Assembly (NCBI RefSeq): GCF_005796205.1
Contig: NZ_VAHN01000012.1
Location: 1-64,000 of the forward strand
Direction of reading: 5' to 3'
DNA: 64,000 nucleotides
Origin: Pseudarthrobacter sp. NamE2
Lineage (GTDB): Bacteria > Actinomycetota > Actinomycetes > Actinomycetales > Micrococcaceae
Every line of letters starts with the position of its first letter. Position 1 is the first letter of the stretch. Shown here one piece after another: positions 53,205 through 62,218 of the stretch. Both the position numbers and the translations under genes were made by a program. Under the pieces are notes generated by a model. The model saw only the letters and a program-made list of their open reading frames with translations, had not been told where the DNA came from and made no database searches.

Positions 53205-54470
53205 CTACTCGACGGCGTGGTAGGCGTTGACGCGGCCGTGCGCCCAGAACGTTTCCATACCGCTCTTGACCTCGCCCGAGGATTCGACCTTTTCCCGGAC
53301 TGACGCGGCAGTGGCCCCTGGATGCGAGCTCCAAACCAGCGCCGCGACCGCGGCGACAATCGGTGAGGACATCGATGTGCCGCTGCCGACGTCGTAGCTC
53401 AAGGCGCGGTTGTTCGGCCCGGCCAGTGCATACGGGTGGTTCGGAAAGGTGGAGTAGACGTTGACCCCCGGCGCCGCGATGTCCACCCAGCTTGAGCCGT
53501 AGGTTGAGAAGGCCGCCTTGGCATCGTTGTTGTCGGTGGCACCGACGGCAATCACGTTGGAATAGGCGCCCGGGTAGATCCGGGCCTGGTTGCCGCCGTT
53601 GCCTGCCGCGGCAACGAGCACCACCCCCTTGCTCCAGGCCTTGTTCACGGCAGCTTCAAGTGTTCGTGACGCCTGCGCGCCGAGGCTCATGTTAATCACC
53701 TTCGCGCCGTTGCTGACTGCCCAGTTGATGCCGTTCGCCACGCTCGAGCTGGTACCGACGCCGCTGTCATTGAGCACTTTTCCTGCAAGGATGGTGCAGC
53801 CTGGGCACACTCCTGCAACACCACGGCTGTTGTTGGCAGTGGCCGCCACAATCCCGGCCACATGGGTGCCGTGCCCGTAGTAGTCCTCGGCGATCACGTC
53901 CCCGGTCCTGGTTGATGAACTGCTGAAATTCGCCCGCGCAACCACTTTGGGCGAAATATCCTCATGGTTGCCGTCCACGCCGGAGTCCAGGATTGCCACC
54001 TTGAGGCCGATGCCGGTGGTGACGTTCCAGGCTTCGTCGGCGTCGACGTCAGCGTCTGGCGTGCCGCCGGGGACGTTTATGGGGTAGTCGGGGTTGTTGT
54101 TGGGAAATGACTGGCCGACGTTTTTCAACGCGTACTGGTAATCGAACAGGGGGTCAGCGGAGGCTGCGTAGACAACGTGGTCCGGTTCCGCGTACTCAAC
54201 CGCGGGGTTGTTGCTGAGCGCGGCAATCAATTGGGATTCCCGACTGGCAGACACCGGGATTTCGCGGGTGCCGGTGCCACCGATTTCGGCTCCTTCGCCG
54301 AGACCGTAGCGGCGCAGGATATCGGCCGCGGCGCCGTTGTCGCGGAATTTGACCAGGATCCGGCCCGCTTGGGACTGATCGGGCGGGGCTGCGCTGCCAG
54401 GAACTGCCAAGGCGATGGTGCCGAGCACCATCATGATTGCGGCGAAGATAGCCAGGACGACTTTTCCCAT
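53205..54470 (-). CDS. Secreted subtilisin-like serine protease (S8)
   Basis: 421 residues. Signal peptide about 1-28, an inhibitor I9-like propeptide (RILVKFRDNG through VEYAEPDHVV, about 37-100), then the S8 domain with Asp162 (LDSGVDG), His200 (GHGTHVAG), the oxyanion Asn in AAGNGG, and Ser366 (GTSMSSP). Thermitase-type. The mature enzyme ends right after the catalytic domain, with no C-terminal anchor. Secreted general protease. Confidence 0.95.
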   Translation of the reverse strand: MGKVVLAIFAAIMMVLGTIALAVPGSAAPPDQSQAGRILVKFRDNGAAADILRRYGLGEGAEIGGTGTREIPVSASRESQLIAALSNNPAVEYAEPDHVVYAASADPLFDYQYALKNVGQSFPNNNPDYPINVPGGTPDADVDADEAWNVTTGIGLKVAILDSGVDGNHEDISPKVVARANFSSSSTRTGDVIAEDYYGHGTHVAGIVAATANNSRGVAGVCPGCTILAGKVLNDSGVGTSSSVANGINWAVSNGAKVINMSLGAQASRTLEAAVNKAWSKGVVLVAAAGNGGNQARIYPGAYSNVIAVGATDNNDAKAAFSTYGSSWVDIAAPGVNVYSTFPNHPYALAGPNNRALSYDVGSGTSMSSPIVAAVAALVWSSHPGATAASVREKVESSGEVKSGMETFWAHGRVNAYHAVE

Positions 54471-54566
54471 AGCGCCAATAGTGCGCGCGGGGGCACCTGC
54501 TGGATAGGGGTAAATGCCCCCAAAATCTGTTGATCCCGACAGCCGTTTGGACTAACACCGCTGCCA

Positions 54567-54582
54567 TGTGAGATGCTTCACA
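54567..54582. promoter_or_regulatory. Perfect CRP/GlxR-type site
   Basis: TGTGA-GATGCT-TCACA, an exact match to the cAMP-receptor consensus TGTGA-N6-TCACA. It lies about 100 bases before the symporter start and 100 bases from the divergent subtilase start. Confidence 0.75.
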
Positions 54583-54674
54583 GGTTTTTGTGCTGTGCGC
54601 GCCCTGTGTGTCCATCCGACCATGCGCCGCACAAACAGCATCACCCACGCTCTTTATGGAGGGAACCCACACTT

Positions 54675-56216
54675 ATGAGCGATGTTTTGTCCGCCATCAA
54701 TGGCGTGATCTGGAGCGACTGGCTCGTTTACCTGTGCCTCGCCACCGGTGTCTACTTCTCCGTCCGTTCCCGCTTCCTGCAGGTGCGGCATATCAAGGGA
54801 ATGCTCCAGCAACTGGTGCACGGCGAGAAGTCGGCCTCCGGCGTTTCTTCGTTCCAGGCCCTGGCCATGTCCCTGTCCGGCCGCGTCGGCACCGGCAACG
54901 TCGCCGGCGTCGCCACCGCGATCGCCTTTGGCGGGCCGGGCGCCCTGTTCTGGATGTGGACCGTCGCCTTCCTCGGCGCATCCACGTCCTTCATCGAGTC
55001 CACCCTCGGCCAGATCTACAAGACCCGCGACCCACTGACCGGCGAGTACCGCGGCGGCCCGGCCTACTACTTCTCCCGCGCGTTCGCCCACACCAAGGGC
55101 GCCGGTTTCTTCAAGGTCTACGGCTACGTCTTCGCGGCCGTGACCGTGCTGGCCTGCGGCGTCCTTCTCCCCGGAGTCCAGGCCAACTCGATGGCCACCG
55201 CCATCGGCGGCGCGTGGACCGTGGAACCGTGGATCGTGGCCGTTGGAACCGTCATCGTCCTGGCTTTCGTCATCATCGGCGGCGTCAAGCGCATCGCCAG
55301 CGTGGCATCCTTCGTGGTGCCGTTCATGGCCGCCGGCTACATCCTCCTTGCGCTGATCGTCGTGATCCTCAACGCCGGCCAGCTACCGGAAATCCTCTCC
55401 CTGGTGTTCCGCAGCGCATTCGGCATGGACTCTGCCCTTGGAGCGATCATCGGCCTGGCCGTGATGTGGGGCGTCAAGCGCGGCGTCTACTCTAATGAGG
55501 CCGGGCAGGGAACCGGCCCGCACGCTGCGGCCGCGGCTGAAGTTTCGCACCCGGCGAAGCAGGGCCTGGTCCAGGCGTTCGCGGTCTACATCGACACGCT
55601 GTTCGTGTGCTCGGCCACCGGCTTCCTGATCCTCTCCACCGGCGCCTACCGCGTCTTCGCCGGAGGAAGCGAGGACGGCGAAGTCCTCGCTGAGGGCGGC
55701 CTGCTCTCTGCCACCGCCACGGTGGGTCCGCAGTTCGTGCAGACGGGCTTTGATTCCGTTTTCCCCGGGGTGGGCGCCGCGTTCATCGCCATCACGCTGT
55801 TCTTCTTCTGCCTGACCACCATCATCGCCTACTACTACATGGCGGAAACCAACCTGCGTTTCCTCCTGGGCAAGTCCTCGAACAGGCTGGTCCCCGGAAT
55901 CCGGGCAAGCCTCGGCCGGGTGACCACCATGGCCCTGCAGGTAGCGATCCTCATTGCGGTTGCCTACGGCTGCGTGAACACGGCCGCCGACGCGTGGACC
56001 ATGGGTGACATCGGCGTCGGACTCATGGCCTGGCTGAACATCCTCGGCATCCTGATCCTGCAGAAGCCCGCGCTCAAGGCCCTCAAGGACTACGAGCGGC
56101 AGCAGAAGCTCGGCCTGGATCCGGTCTTCGACCCGCGGCCCCTCGATATCACCGGGGCCACCTTCTGGGAGTCCTACAAGAAGGCGGACCTCGAGAAGGA
56201 CGCCACGCGCGTCTAA
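54675..56216 (+). CDS. Sodium:alanine symporter (AGCS family)
   Basis: 513 residues from ATG 54675 (TGGAGGGA upstream). About 11 helices with AGCS motifs: SLSGRVGTGNVAGVATAI, GGPAYYF, and RGVYSNEAGQGTGPHAAAAA. It imports alanine or glycine with Na+. A CRP/GlxR-type site upstream suggests control by carbon status. Followed by a strong terminator. Confidence 0.95.
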   Translation: MSDVLSAINGVIWSDWLVYLCLATGVYFSVRSRFLQVRHIKGMLQQLVHGEKSASGVSSFQALAMSLSGRVGTGNVAGVATAIAFGGPGALFWMWTVAFLGASTSFIESTLGQIYKTRDPLTGEYRGGPAYYFSRAFAHTKGAGFFKVYGYVFAAVTVLACGVLLPGVQANSMATAIGGAWTVEPWIVAVGTVIVLAFVIIGGVKRIASVASFVVPFMAAGYILLALIVVILNAGQLPEILSLVFRSAFGMDSALGAIIGLAVMWGVKRGVYSNEAGQGTGPHAAAAAEVSHPAKQGLVQAFAVYIDTLFVCSATGFLILSTGAYRVFAGGSEDGEVLAEGGLLSATATVGPQFVQTGFDSVFPGVGAAFIAITLFFFCLTTIIAYYYMAETNLRFLLGKSSNRLVPGIRASLGRVTTMALQVAILIAVAYGCVNTAADAWTMGDIGVGLMAWLNILGILILQKPALKALKDYERQQKLGLDPVFDPRPLDITGATFWESYKKADLEKDATRV

Positions 56217-56238
56217 CGCGCAAGGCATTCCAGCCACG

Positions 56239-56280
56239 CGGCAGTGCGCCGCGCCGCTTAGTCGGCGCGGCGCACTGCCG
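56239..56280. terminator. Intrinsic terminator after the symporter
   Basis: Perfect 18-base stem (56239-56256 with 56263-56280), loop CTTAGT. It separates the convergent symporter and methyltransferase genes. Confidence 0.85.
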
Positions 56281-56298
56281 TTAACGGCCGCAGCCGGT

Positions 56299-56979
56299 TC
56301 AATCGGGAAGACCCGGGCTCGTGGCCCTGCCGAGGATGTGCGCCATGGGAGGGGTCAGGGCCGACGGAGCGAAGCCAAACCGGCGGTTGTCTTGGATGGT
56401 GAATCCCGCTTCCCTGATCGAGCGGAGCGTGTCCCTGTTCGGATGGCAGCCTCCGGCAGCGCGCTGCCAGAGAGGCGTGAGCACGTCTTCAACTGCGGCC
56501 AGGAGAGGCTGTTCGGAACGGACGTGTTCGTAAAAGGCCAACGTCCCGCCGGGCTTCAGGACACGGCGGACTTCCGCGAGGACGGCGGCCTGGTTCTCCA
56601 CGCTGCATAGGACGAGGCTGGCCACCACGGCGTCGAGGCTGGCAGTGTCCGCCGGGATCCGCTCAGCCACCCCGGCAGCCACCGTCACCGGCACGGACGC
56701 CCTGGAGGTCTCCTGCTGAGCCAGGTCCCTCAAGTAATCATCAGGTTCCAGTGCCAGGACGTGCGTGACCGCAGGCGGGTAGAGCGGAAAGGAGGATCCG
56801 GCCCCGGCGCCGATCTCCACGACGGATCCGTGCAGGTCCGCCAGCAGGCGCCGGCGGTGCTCCGTGGCTCCGCGGCGGTCCATCTTGTCAACAGCCCGGG
56901 CGTATGCCCGCGCAAACCGCGGATGCTTGGCACGCTCCAACTTTTGATTGTGAGCGGGGCCTTCAGCCGGTTGGTCCAT
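56299..56979 (-). CDS. Class I SAM-dependent methyltransferase
   Basis: 226 residues. Motif I VVEIGAGAGSSFPLY, acidic LALEPDD, then DAVVASLVLCSVEN and LKPGGTLAFYEHVRSE. Most like small UbiE/MerR-type arsenite-like or thiol methyltransferases; substrate unknown. It ends 30 bases downstream of the next methyltransferase gene and is likely co-transcribed with it. Confidence 0.88.
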   Translation of the reverse strand: MDQPAEGPAHNQKLERAKHPRFARAYARAVDKMDRRGATEHRRRLLADLHGSVVEIGAGAGSSFPLYPPAVTHVLALEPDDYLRDLAQQETSRASVPVTVAAGVAERIPADTASLDAVVASLVLCSVENQAAVLAEVRRVLKPGGTLAFYEHVRSEQPLLAAVEDVLTPLWQRAAGGCHPNRDTLRSIREAGFTIQDNRRFGFAPSALTPPMAHILGRATSPGLPD

Positions 56980-57009
56980 GCGGTGCCTTTCCTGAGAGGG
57001 TGCCTGCGC

Positions 57010-57897
57010 TCAGGCCGGCTCCTGCTGCGTTGATGTGCCGGGTTCCCGGCGCGCCCCATCATCCCCGGCCTTCGACAGCGTGAATATCCCGTAGCGCATC
57101 GCACCGGTACGGTATGCCAGGATCAGGCGGGGAATGCTCAGGACAGCGCTGCGATTGCGTGCGCCCAGAGCGAGGCGGCGCGTCTCGCGGTCAACGAATA
57201 TGGCCTTCACAAGTCGGCCGGCGCAGATCCACCATGTACGGGCAACCCGCCGGCTGACGTCCTCGTAGCCAGTGACCGCAAAGCCGGCCGCAGCTGCCAT
57301 CGCCTCATATTCCTCGCGCGTGCCCATTGAGGGCAGGCGCCCTTCGCGGCAGATGGGCTCCAGCAGGTGTCGGACTTTCCATCCGCCGGCGTCAGTCCCG
57401 GCAAGCCACGCGCAGACAACCAGGCGGCCGCCGGGCGAGAGCACGCGGTGCGCCTCGGCGAAGAACCTTGGCTTGTCCACCATGTGCTCACTGGACTCGA
57501 TCGCCCATGCCGCATCAACCGACGCTTCGGACAGACCGTTGACCAGCCAGTCCCGGACATGGATGTCCACGTCCGGCACGGGATGCGCGGCGGCGTAGCG
57601 GGACTGCTCAGTGGAAAGCGTAAAGCCGGTGACGCGCACCCTGCGTGTCGCCGTGAGCCGCCTGGCAGTGGCGCCGTAGCCGCAGCCGATGTCCACGCAC
57701 CCCTGGCCGGGCTTGAGTCGCAACCGGTCCCCAACGGTGTCGGCCAGCGCCTCGACGGCTTCGCCCGTCGTCTCGCGGCCCGTCGCCCACAGCCCGTGAT
57801 GGACATGGTCCCCCCACACCCGGCGGTAAAGGGGATCGAGCTCGTCGTAGTGATCCGCGACCGCCACTTCGTCCTGGGAGATATCGGGGACTATCAC
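57010..57897 (-). CDS. SAM-dependent methyltransferase (cyclopropane/tocopherol-like)
   Basis: 295 residues. DHYDELDPLYRRVWGDHVHH near the N-terminus and DIGCGYGATARRL motif I match methyltransferases of the tocopherol/CFA-like group. ESSEHMVDKPRFF and LSPGGRLVVCAW follow. A small hydrophobic/lipid substrate is plausible. Two methyltransferases in one operon suggest a small modification pathway. Confidence 0.86.
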   Translation of the reverse strand: MIVPDISQDEVAVADHYDELDPLYRRVWGDHVHHGLWATGRETTGEAVEALADTVGDRLRLKPGQGCVDIGCGYGATARRLTATRRVRVTGFTLSTEQSRYAAAHPVPDVDIHVRDWLVNGLSEASVDAAWAIESSEHMVDKPRFFAEAHRVLSPGGRLVVCAWLAGTDAGGWKVRHLLEPICREGRLPSMGTREEYEAMAAAAGFAVTGYEDVSRRVARTWWICAGRLVKAIFVDRETRRLALGARNRSAVLSIPRLILAYRTGAMRYGIFTLSKAGDDGARREPGTSTQQEPA

Positions 57898-58010
57898 GCC
57901 CTGACACTACAGGGGCGCTCCGGGCCAAAGGAAGAGCGTGCTTGTCCAACACGCGCGTCTCACCGGTAGGCTGGAAGTCCCTAGACCAATCAAAAGAGCG
58001 AGGCAACAAC

Positions 58011-58787
58011 GTGCACCAGGACGCCGCCCGGTTCCTGTCCCAGCCGGTGGCAGCCCAGCCCGGTTCGCCGCTGCGGGTGGCGGTGTACTCGCGGATCGCC
58101 GAAGCCATCCGCAACGGCCTCCTCACACCCGGCTCCATGATCCCCACCGAGACCGAACTCGGCACGGACATGAAGGTCAGCCGCACCGTGGTCCGCGAAG
58201 CCCTCATGCTCCTCGAGGAGGACGGGCTGATCAGGGCGAGGCGCGGCGTCGGACGTTTCGTCTCGGACACGCTCCCCCGCATCGGCATCGAACGCATCCA
58301 GCCGTTCGAGGACGTCCTTGGCAGTCCCGGGCAGCGAGTGGAGGTCAAGCGCACCCAGGTGGTCCGGCAGCCCGCGTCCGAATTCGTCGCCCCCGGCGTC
58401 GGCGTCGAGCCCGGCACCGACAGCTGGCTCTGGGAGTCCGTCCTGATCCGCGACGGCGAGGCCATCGCCCACCTGCAGGAAAACGTCACGGCCCAGCCGG
58501 TCAGCTTCGGCAAGAACGCCCCCCTTGAAATTAACGACGACGGCGGCGCCACCCTGCTTGCCACGCTCACCAGGCAGCTGGGCAGGCTGCCCGGGCCGGG
58601 CGAGTGCCAGATCAGCCTCAGCCAGGTGGGACCGAGCCGGGCAAAGCTGCTGGACCTGCGCCCGTCGGACCCGGTGCTGGTCCTGACGCAGTACGTCCGG
58701 AACGGCAACCGGCCCTTCTACCTGGCCAAGTGCCTGGTGTCCGCCCGGGCCGGGCACCTCTCGGTAATGCAGCAGTTCCAGTCCTGA
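58011..58787 (+). CDS. GntR-family regulator with UTRA domain
   Basis: 258 residues from GTG 58011; the TTG at 57942 is a longer alternative. The winged helix occupies about 20-85 (TPGSMIPTETELGTDMKVSR, then REALMLLEEDGLI), followed by a UTRA effector domain. The last 43 bases before the stop are repeated almost exactly at 62150-62192, beyond the next three genes. Its target is not obvious: it is divergent from the methyltransferase operon and tandem to a strong terminator. Confidence 0.9.
   Translation: MHQDAARFLSQPVAAQPGSPLRVAVYSRIAEAIRNGLLTPGSMIPTETELGTDMKVSRTVVREALMLLEEDGLIRARRGVGRFVSDTLPRIGIERIQPFEDVLGSPGQRVEVKRTQVVRQPASEFVAPGVGVEPGTDSWLWESVLIRDGEAIAHLQENVTAQPVSFGKNAPLEINDDGGATLLATLTRQLGRLPGPGECQISLSQVGPSRAKLLDLRPSDPVLVLTQYVRNGNRPFYLAKCLVSARAGHLSVMQQFQS
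58743..58785 (+). repeat. Direct repeat, upstream copy (3' end of the GntR gene)
   Basis: 43 bases encoding ARAGHLSVMQQFQS. Matches 62150-62192 at 41 of 43 positions. Confidence 0.85.
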
Positions 58788-58823
58788 CTGAAAGTCCTTG
58801 GCCCCCTCGATAAGGCGTTGGCA

Positions 58824-58866
58824 AGGCAGAGGGCCCCGGAATGCTGCATTCCGGGGCCCTCTGCCT
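58824..58866. terminator. Perfect 43-base palindromic terminator
   Basis: 58824-58844 is the exact reverse complement of 58846-58866, with one central T; in practice a 18-19-base stem with a short loop. It separates convergent gntR-UTRA and gntP-like genes and should stop both. Confidence 0.88.
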
Positions 58867-58874
58867 AATGGGAC

Positions 58875-60368
58875 TCAGCCCATAACGAGGTTCAGGATGA
58901 ACAGCAGCGGGATGGATCCGGCCCAGACGGCGGTGGTGATGCCCGACCAGCCCCGAAGCGCTGCGGTGCCGCCAAGCCCGGTGAACCGGGTAACCACCCA
59001 GAAGTAGGAGTCATTGAAGTAGCTAAGGATCATGGAACCGGCGGTGCAAGCCATTGCGGCCACCAGCGGATCAATGCCGAGTGTTCCCACCAGCGGGGCA
59101 GTGACGGACGCCGCGGTGATCATCGCCACCGTACCCGAGCCCTGGGCGAGCCGCACGAGGGTGGCCACCAGGAACGGCACAAGGAAGGCCGGCAGCGCGC
59201 TGGCGGCAATGGCCTCCGCCAGTGCATCACCGACACCTGAGCTTCGAAGCACCTGTCCCAGTGCACCGCCGGCACCGGTGATCAGCAGGATCAGGCCGGC
59301 GGAGGCAGCAGCCTCGGCAAACCAGCCCTGGACCCTACCGCGCGGAGTCCACCGCGGCAACAGCACGTAGACGGCAAGCAGGACGCCTATGATCAGGGCG
59401 ATGACCGGATTCCCGATGAAGGCGAAGGGAACAACCCATGCGGACGGCTCGTACGTTCCGCCGACAACCCCCTGGGCGTTCTGGTCAATGGCGCCCGTGA
59501 CCGTGTTCAGCACAATCAGCAGCAGCGGGACCAGGAGCGGCAGGGAACCGAGGAAGGCGCTGACACGGTGCGGCTTGGCACCGGCGGGTGCAGTACCCAG
59601 TTCCAGCTCCGGATCATCCGGAAGCTCTCCTTCCCGGACGCCGGCGGCATCATACCCGGCGCCCGCTTCCGAGCCGCCGCGGTCTGATCCCTCGGTGGCG
59701 CCCACCAAAGCGGCTCGGCCGTAAACAGCCTCGCGGACCTCCTCCGAGACGGAATCTTCGAGCTTGGGTCCGATCCACTTTGCGTAGGCCACGGCAACCG
59801 GGAGGAGGAGGACGGTGAAGGCCAAACCGGTGAGGATTACCGCGCCCATATCCGCGCCCAGCAGGCCAGTCACGGCCAAGGGGCCGGGCGTGGGCGGTAC
59901 GAGATGGTGCGTCAGGGTCATGCCTACGCCCAGCGCCAGCGCCAGTGCCACATAACCGGCGCGCTTGACCCGTGCGATGGAACGGGCCAGCGGGTTCATG
60001 ATCACGTACCCGGAGTCGCAGAAGACCGGGATCGATACCAAGGCACCGACCGTACCCATCGCCCAAGGTTCCCGGCCTTTGCCGAAGAAGCGAAGGAAAG
60101 CCAGGGCCAGCGCGTTGGCCGCCCCGGAAACTTCAAGGATCTTGCCGATGGCCACACCGAGTCCGATCACGATCCCGATAGAGGCAAGGGTGTTGCCGAA
60201 GCCGGTGGTGATGGCTTTGACGATGTCCAGCGGGGCCTGGCCGGCGACGAGGCCGGTCACGAGGGCGGCTATCAGCAACGCCACGAAGGCGTCCAGCCGG
60301 GTGCGAAGTACGAGCACGACGATGGTCGCGATGCCCAGTACCAGCGCAAGCAATAGTTGTATATCCAC
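58875..60368 (-). CDS. GntP-family permease with large charged loop
   Basis: 497 residues from GTG 60368 (AAGGAGTAC upstream). About 12 helices with the same family motifs as gntP (SIPVFCDSGYVI, HLVPPTPGPLAVTG, LSYFNDSYFWVV). A hydrophilic loop of about 50 acidic residues (around 225-275) is absent from the gntP at 33525. It probably takes up gluconate or another hydroxy acid. The divergent FadR-type regulator and SDR suggest a separate sugar-acid system. Confidence 0.9.
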   Translation of the reverse strand: MDIQLLLALVLGIATIVVLVLRTRLDAFVALLIAALVTGLVAGQAPLDIVKAITTGFGNTLASIGIVIGLGVAIGKILEVSGAANALALAFLRFFGKGREPWAMGTVGALVSIPVFCDSGYVIMNPLARSIARVKRAGYVALALALGVGMTLTHHLVPPTPGPLAVTGLLGADMGAVILTGLAFTVLLLPVAVAYAKWIGPKLEDSVSEEVREAVYGRAALVGATEGSDRGGSEAGAGYDAAGVREGELPDDPELELGTAPAGAKPHRVSAFLGSLPLLVPLLLIVLNTVTGAIDQNAQGVVGGTYEPSAWVVPFAFIGNPVIALIIGVLLAVYVLLPRWTPRGRVQGWFAEAAASAGLILLITGAGGALGQVLRSSGVGDALAEAIAASALPAFLVPFLVATLVRLAQGSGTVAMITAASVTAPLVGTLGIDPLVAAMACTAGSMILSYFNDSYFWVVTRFTGLGGTAALRGWSGITTAVWAGSIPLLFILNLVMG

Positions 60369-60522
60369 GGTGATGTACTCCTTGGGGACAAGAGCGCGGG
60401 CGCGCTGCCCGGCTGCTCCTTTCGAACGGGGCCAGTGCCTGGTGGAATTGACTCCGTCGAGTGATGGGTGCCACACTATCGGGACATAAGACATCTGACA
60501 AGCTGCCAAAGGAGGGATGCAG

Positions 60523-61251
60523 ATGAGCCGTCAGACCCTCGCGGACTCCGTGTTCGCTGATCTGCTGGAGCGCATTCTCTCAGGCACCCTCCAGCCGCAG
60601 GCGCCGCTGCCTGCGGAGGCGGAGATCGCCAAGACCGCCGATGTCAGCCGGCTCACCGTGCGGGAGGCGCTCAAGACGCTGCAGGCCCAAAACATCGTGA
60701 CGGTGCGGAGGGGCTTGGGCACCTATGTGAACCCGCCCGAGGAATGGACGGGGCTGGAGGCCATCCTCCGCGCAGCGGCGCGCGGCACTGGGATTGATGA
60801 AGCAGCACTCAAACTCCTCGAGGTCCGGCGCATCATGGAAACGGGGGCGGCCGAACTGGCTGCCCGGCATGCCACGCCTGAGCATCTTGCCGCCATGGAC
60901 AAGGCGATCGCAGATCTGGAGACGGCCCATGAGGCCGGCGACCTGGACGCCGTGACTTTGGCTGACCTTGCCTTCCACAACGTGGTCTTCAGAGCGTCGG
61001 CGAACCCGTTCCTCCCCGCGTTGCTCGGCCAGCTCGGGCATCTGCTCTACACCACGCGCCGGGAGACATCAGCGTTCCCCGAGGTCCAGCGTCATGCGCT
61101 GGAGCATCACCGGCTGGTTCTGGCGGCGATTGCGACCGGAGAACCGGAAACGGCCCGCAGGGCCATGGACGACCACATCAACCAGACCTACGACGACTAT
61201 GCGCGCTTTATCAAAGCACAGGAATCCAACACAGGAGTTGAAACAGAATGA
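60523..61251 (+). CDS. FadR-subfamily GntR regulator
   Basis: 242 residues from ATG 60523 (AAAGGAGGG at a proper distance; ATG 60517 is too close). Winged helix (PAEAEIAKTADVSRLTVREA) plus FCD domain (EVRRIMETGAAELAARHA, ADLAFHNVV with metal-binding His). Divergent to the GntP-like permease and overlapping the SDR start (ATGA), so it probably controls both. A TTGACT at 60448-60453 could be its -35. No clean palindrome was found in the 154-base gap. Confidence 0.92.
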   Translation: MSRQTLADSVFADLLERILSGTLQPQAPLPAEAEIAKTADVSRLTVREALKTLQAQNIVTVRRGLGTYVNPPEEWTGLEAILRAAARGTGIDEAALKLLEVRRIMETGAAELAARHATPEHLAAMDKAIADLETAHEAGDLDAVTLADLAFHNVVFRASANPFLPALLGQLGHLLYTTRRETSAFPEVQRHALEHHRLVLAAIATGEPETARRAMDDHINQTYDDYARFIKAQESNTGVETE

Positions 61252-62021
61252 CCGAGACCCCTTTTCCCGCTGAACGCACCGCTGTCCTGACCGGCGCAGC
61301 ATCAGAGCGCGGGATCGGCCGCGCGACCGCCGACCGGCTGGCCCGCGAAGGGTGGAACCTTGCCATCCTTGACATCGACGGCGAGGCCGCTGCCTTGGCA
61401 GCCAAGAACATCGGCGAAAAGCACGGGGTCAAGGCCCTGGGCCTGCAGACGGACGTCTCGGACGAAGCCTCAATCGATGCAGCCATCAGCAGGGTGGAAG
61501 CAGAACTGCCTCCCATCGTGGCCCTGGCCAACATCGCCGGCATCAGCTCGCCGCGCCCGTTCATGGAGGAAACCAAGGAAGGCTGGGAACGGGTCTTCGC
61601 GATCAACATGACCGGAACCTTCCTGGTTACCCAGCGCGTGCTCGGGGGAATGATCGACCGGAAACTGGGCCGCGTGGTCAGTATTTCGTCCATCTCCGCC
61701 CAGCGCGGCGGCGGCACCTACTCCAAGGTCGCGTACAGCTCGGCCAAGGCTGGCATTATCGGCTTCACCCGCGCCCTGGCACGGGAGATGGGTGAACACG
61801 GGATTACCGTCAACTGCATTGCCCCGGGCCCGGTGGACACCGACATCATGGGCGGCAAGCTGACCGACGAGCGGAAGAAAGAGATGTCCAAGGACATCCT
61901 GGTGGGCCGCGTGGGAACCGTGGATGAAATGGCGGCTTTGATGGCCTTCCTCATGGGAGAAGACGCCGGCTTCATCACCGCGGCAACCTACGACATCAAC
62001 GGCGGACTGCAAATTTCGTAG
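61248..62021 (+). CDS. SDR-family oxidoreductase (FabG-like)
   Basis: 257 residues. ATG overlaps the FadR stop by 4 bases (ATGA). TGAASERGIG, LANIAGISS and the catalytic YSSAK are intact; the C-terminus YDINGGLQIS is standard. In this setting it probably oxidises a sugar acid or polyol brought in by the permease, for example at C2 or C5. Confidence 0.93.
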   Translation: MTETPFPAERTAVLTGAASERGIGRATADRLAREGWNLAILDIDGEAAALAAKNIGEKHGVKALGLQTDVSDEASIDAAISRVEAELPPIVALANIAGISSPRPFMEETKEGWERVFAINMTGTFLVTQRVLGGMIDRKLGRVVSISSISAQRGGGTYSKVAYSSAKAGIIGFTRALAREMGEHGITVNCIAPGPVDTDIMGGKLTDERKKEMSKDILVGRVGTVDEMAALMAFLMGEDAGFITAATYDINGGLQIS

Positions 62022-62149
62022 AGCGGTTACGGATTGCCCGGATGCGGAGGATGCGGGAAGCCCACGCAGGAAGTACGACGTCGGTGCGGCCGGCATGTCT
62101 GTTGGCCGCCCGTCCGCTGTTGGTCAGTCAGCCTCGGCCAGCTCCAGTG

Positions 62150-62192
62150 GCCCGGGCGGGGCACCTCTCGGTAATGCAGCAGCTCCAGTCCT
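62150..62192 (+). pseudogene. Direct repeat, downstream copy: remnant of a GntR gene 3' end
   Basis: Encodes ARAGHLSVMQQLQS and a TAG stop. It is 41/43 identical to 58743-58785. The sequence before it (62022-62149) shows no clear homology and holds no gene, so only the last codons survive. Confidence 0.8.
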
Positions 62193-62218
62193 AGCAGGCC
62201 GGGCTGCCAGAAACTACC

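Noticed and set aside
60448..60480. Promoter for the FadR-type gene based on TTGACT
   Set aside because: No -10 hexamer with acceptable match at 16-18 bases; listed only as a possible -35.
58743..62192. Insertion sequence or integron as the cause of the 43-bp direct repeat
   Set aside because: No transposase, integrase, terminal inverted repeats or attC-like structure is visible; the repeat is coding sequence of a regulator.
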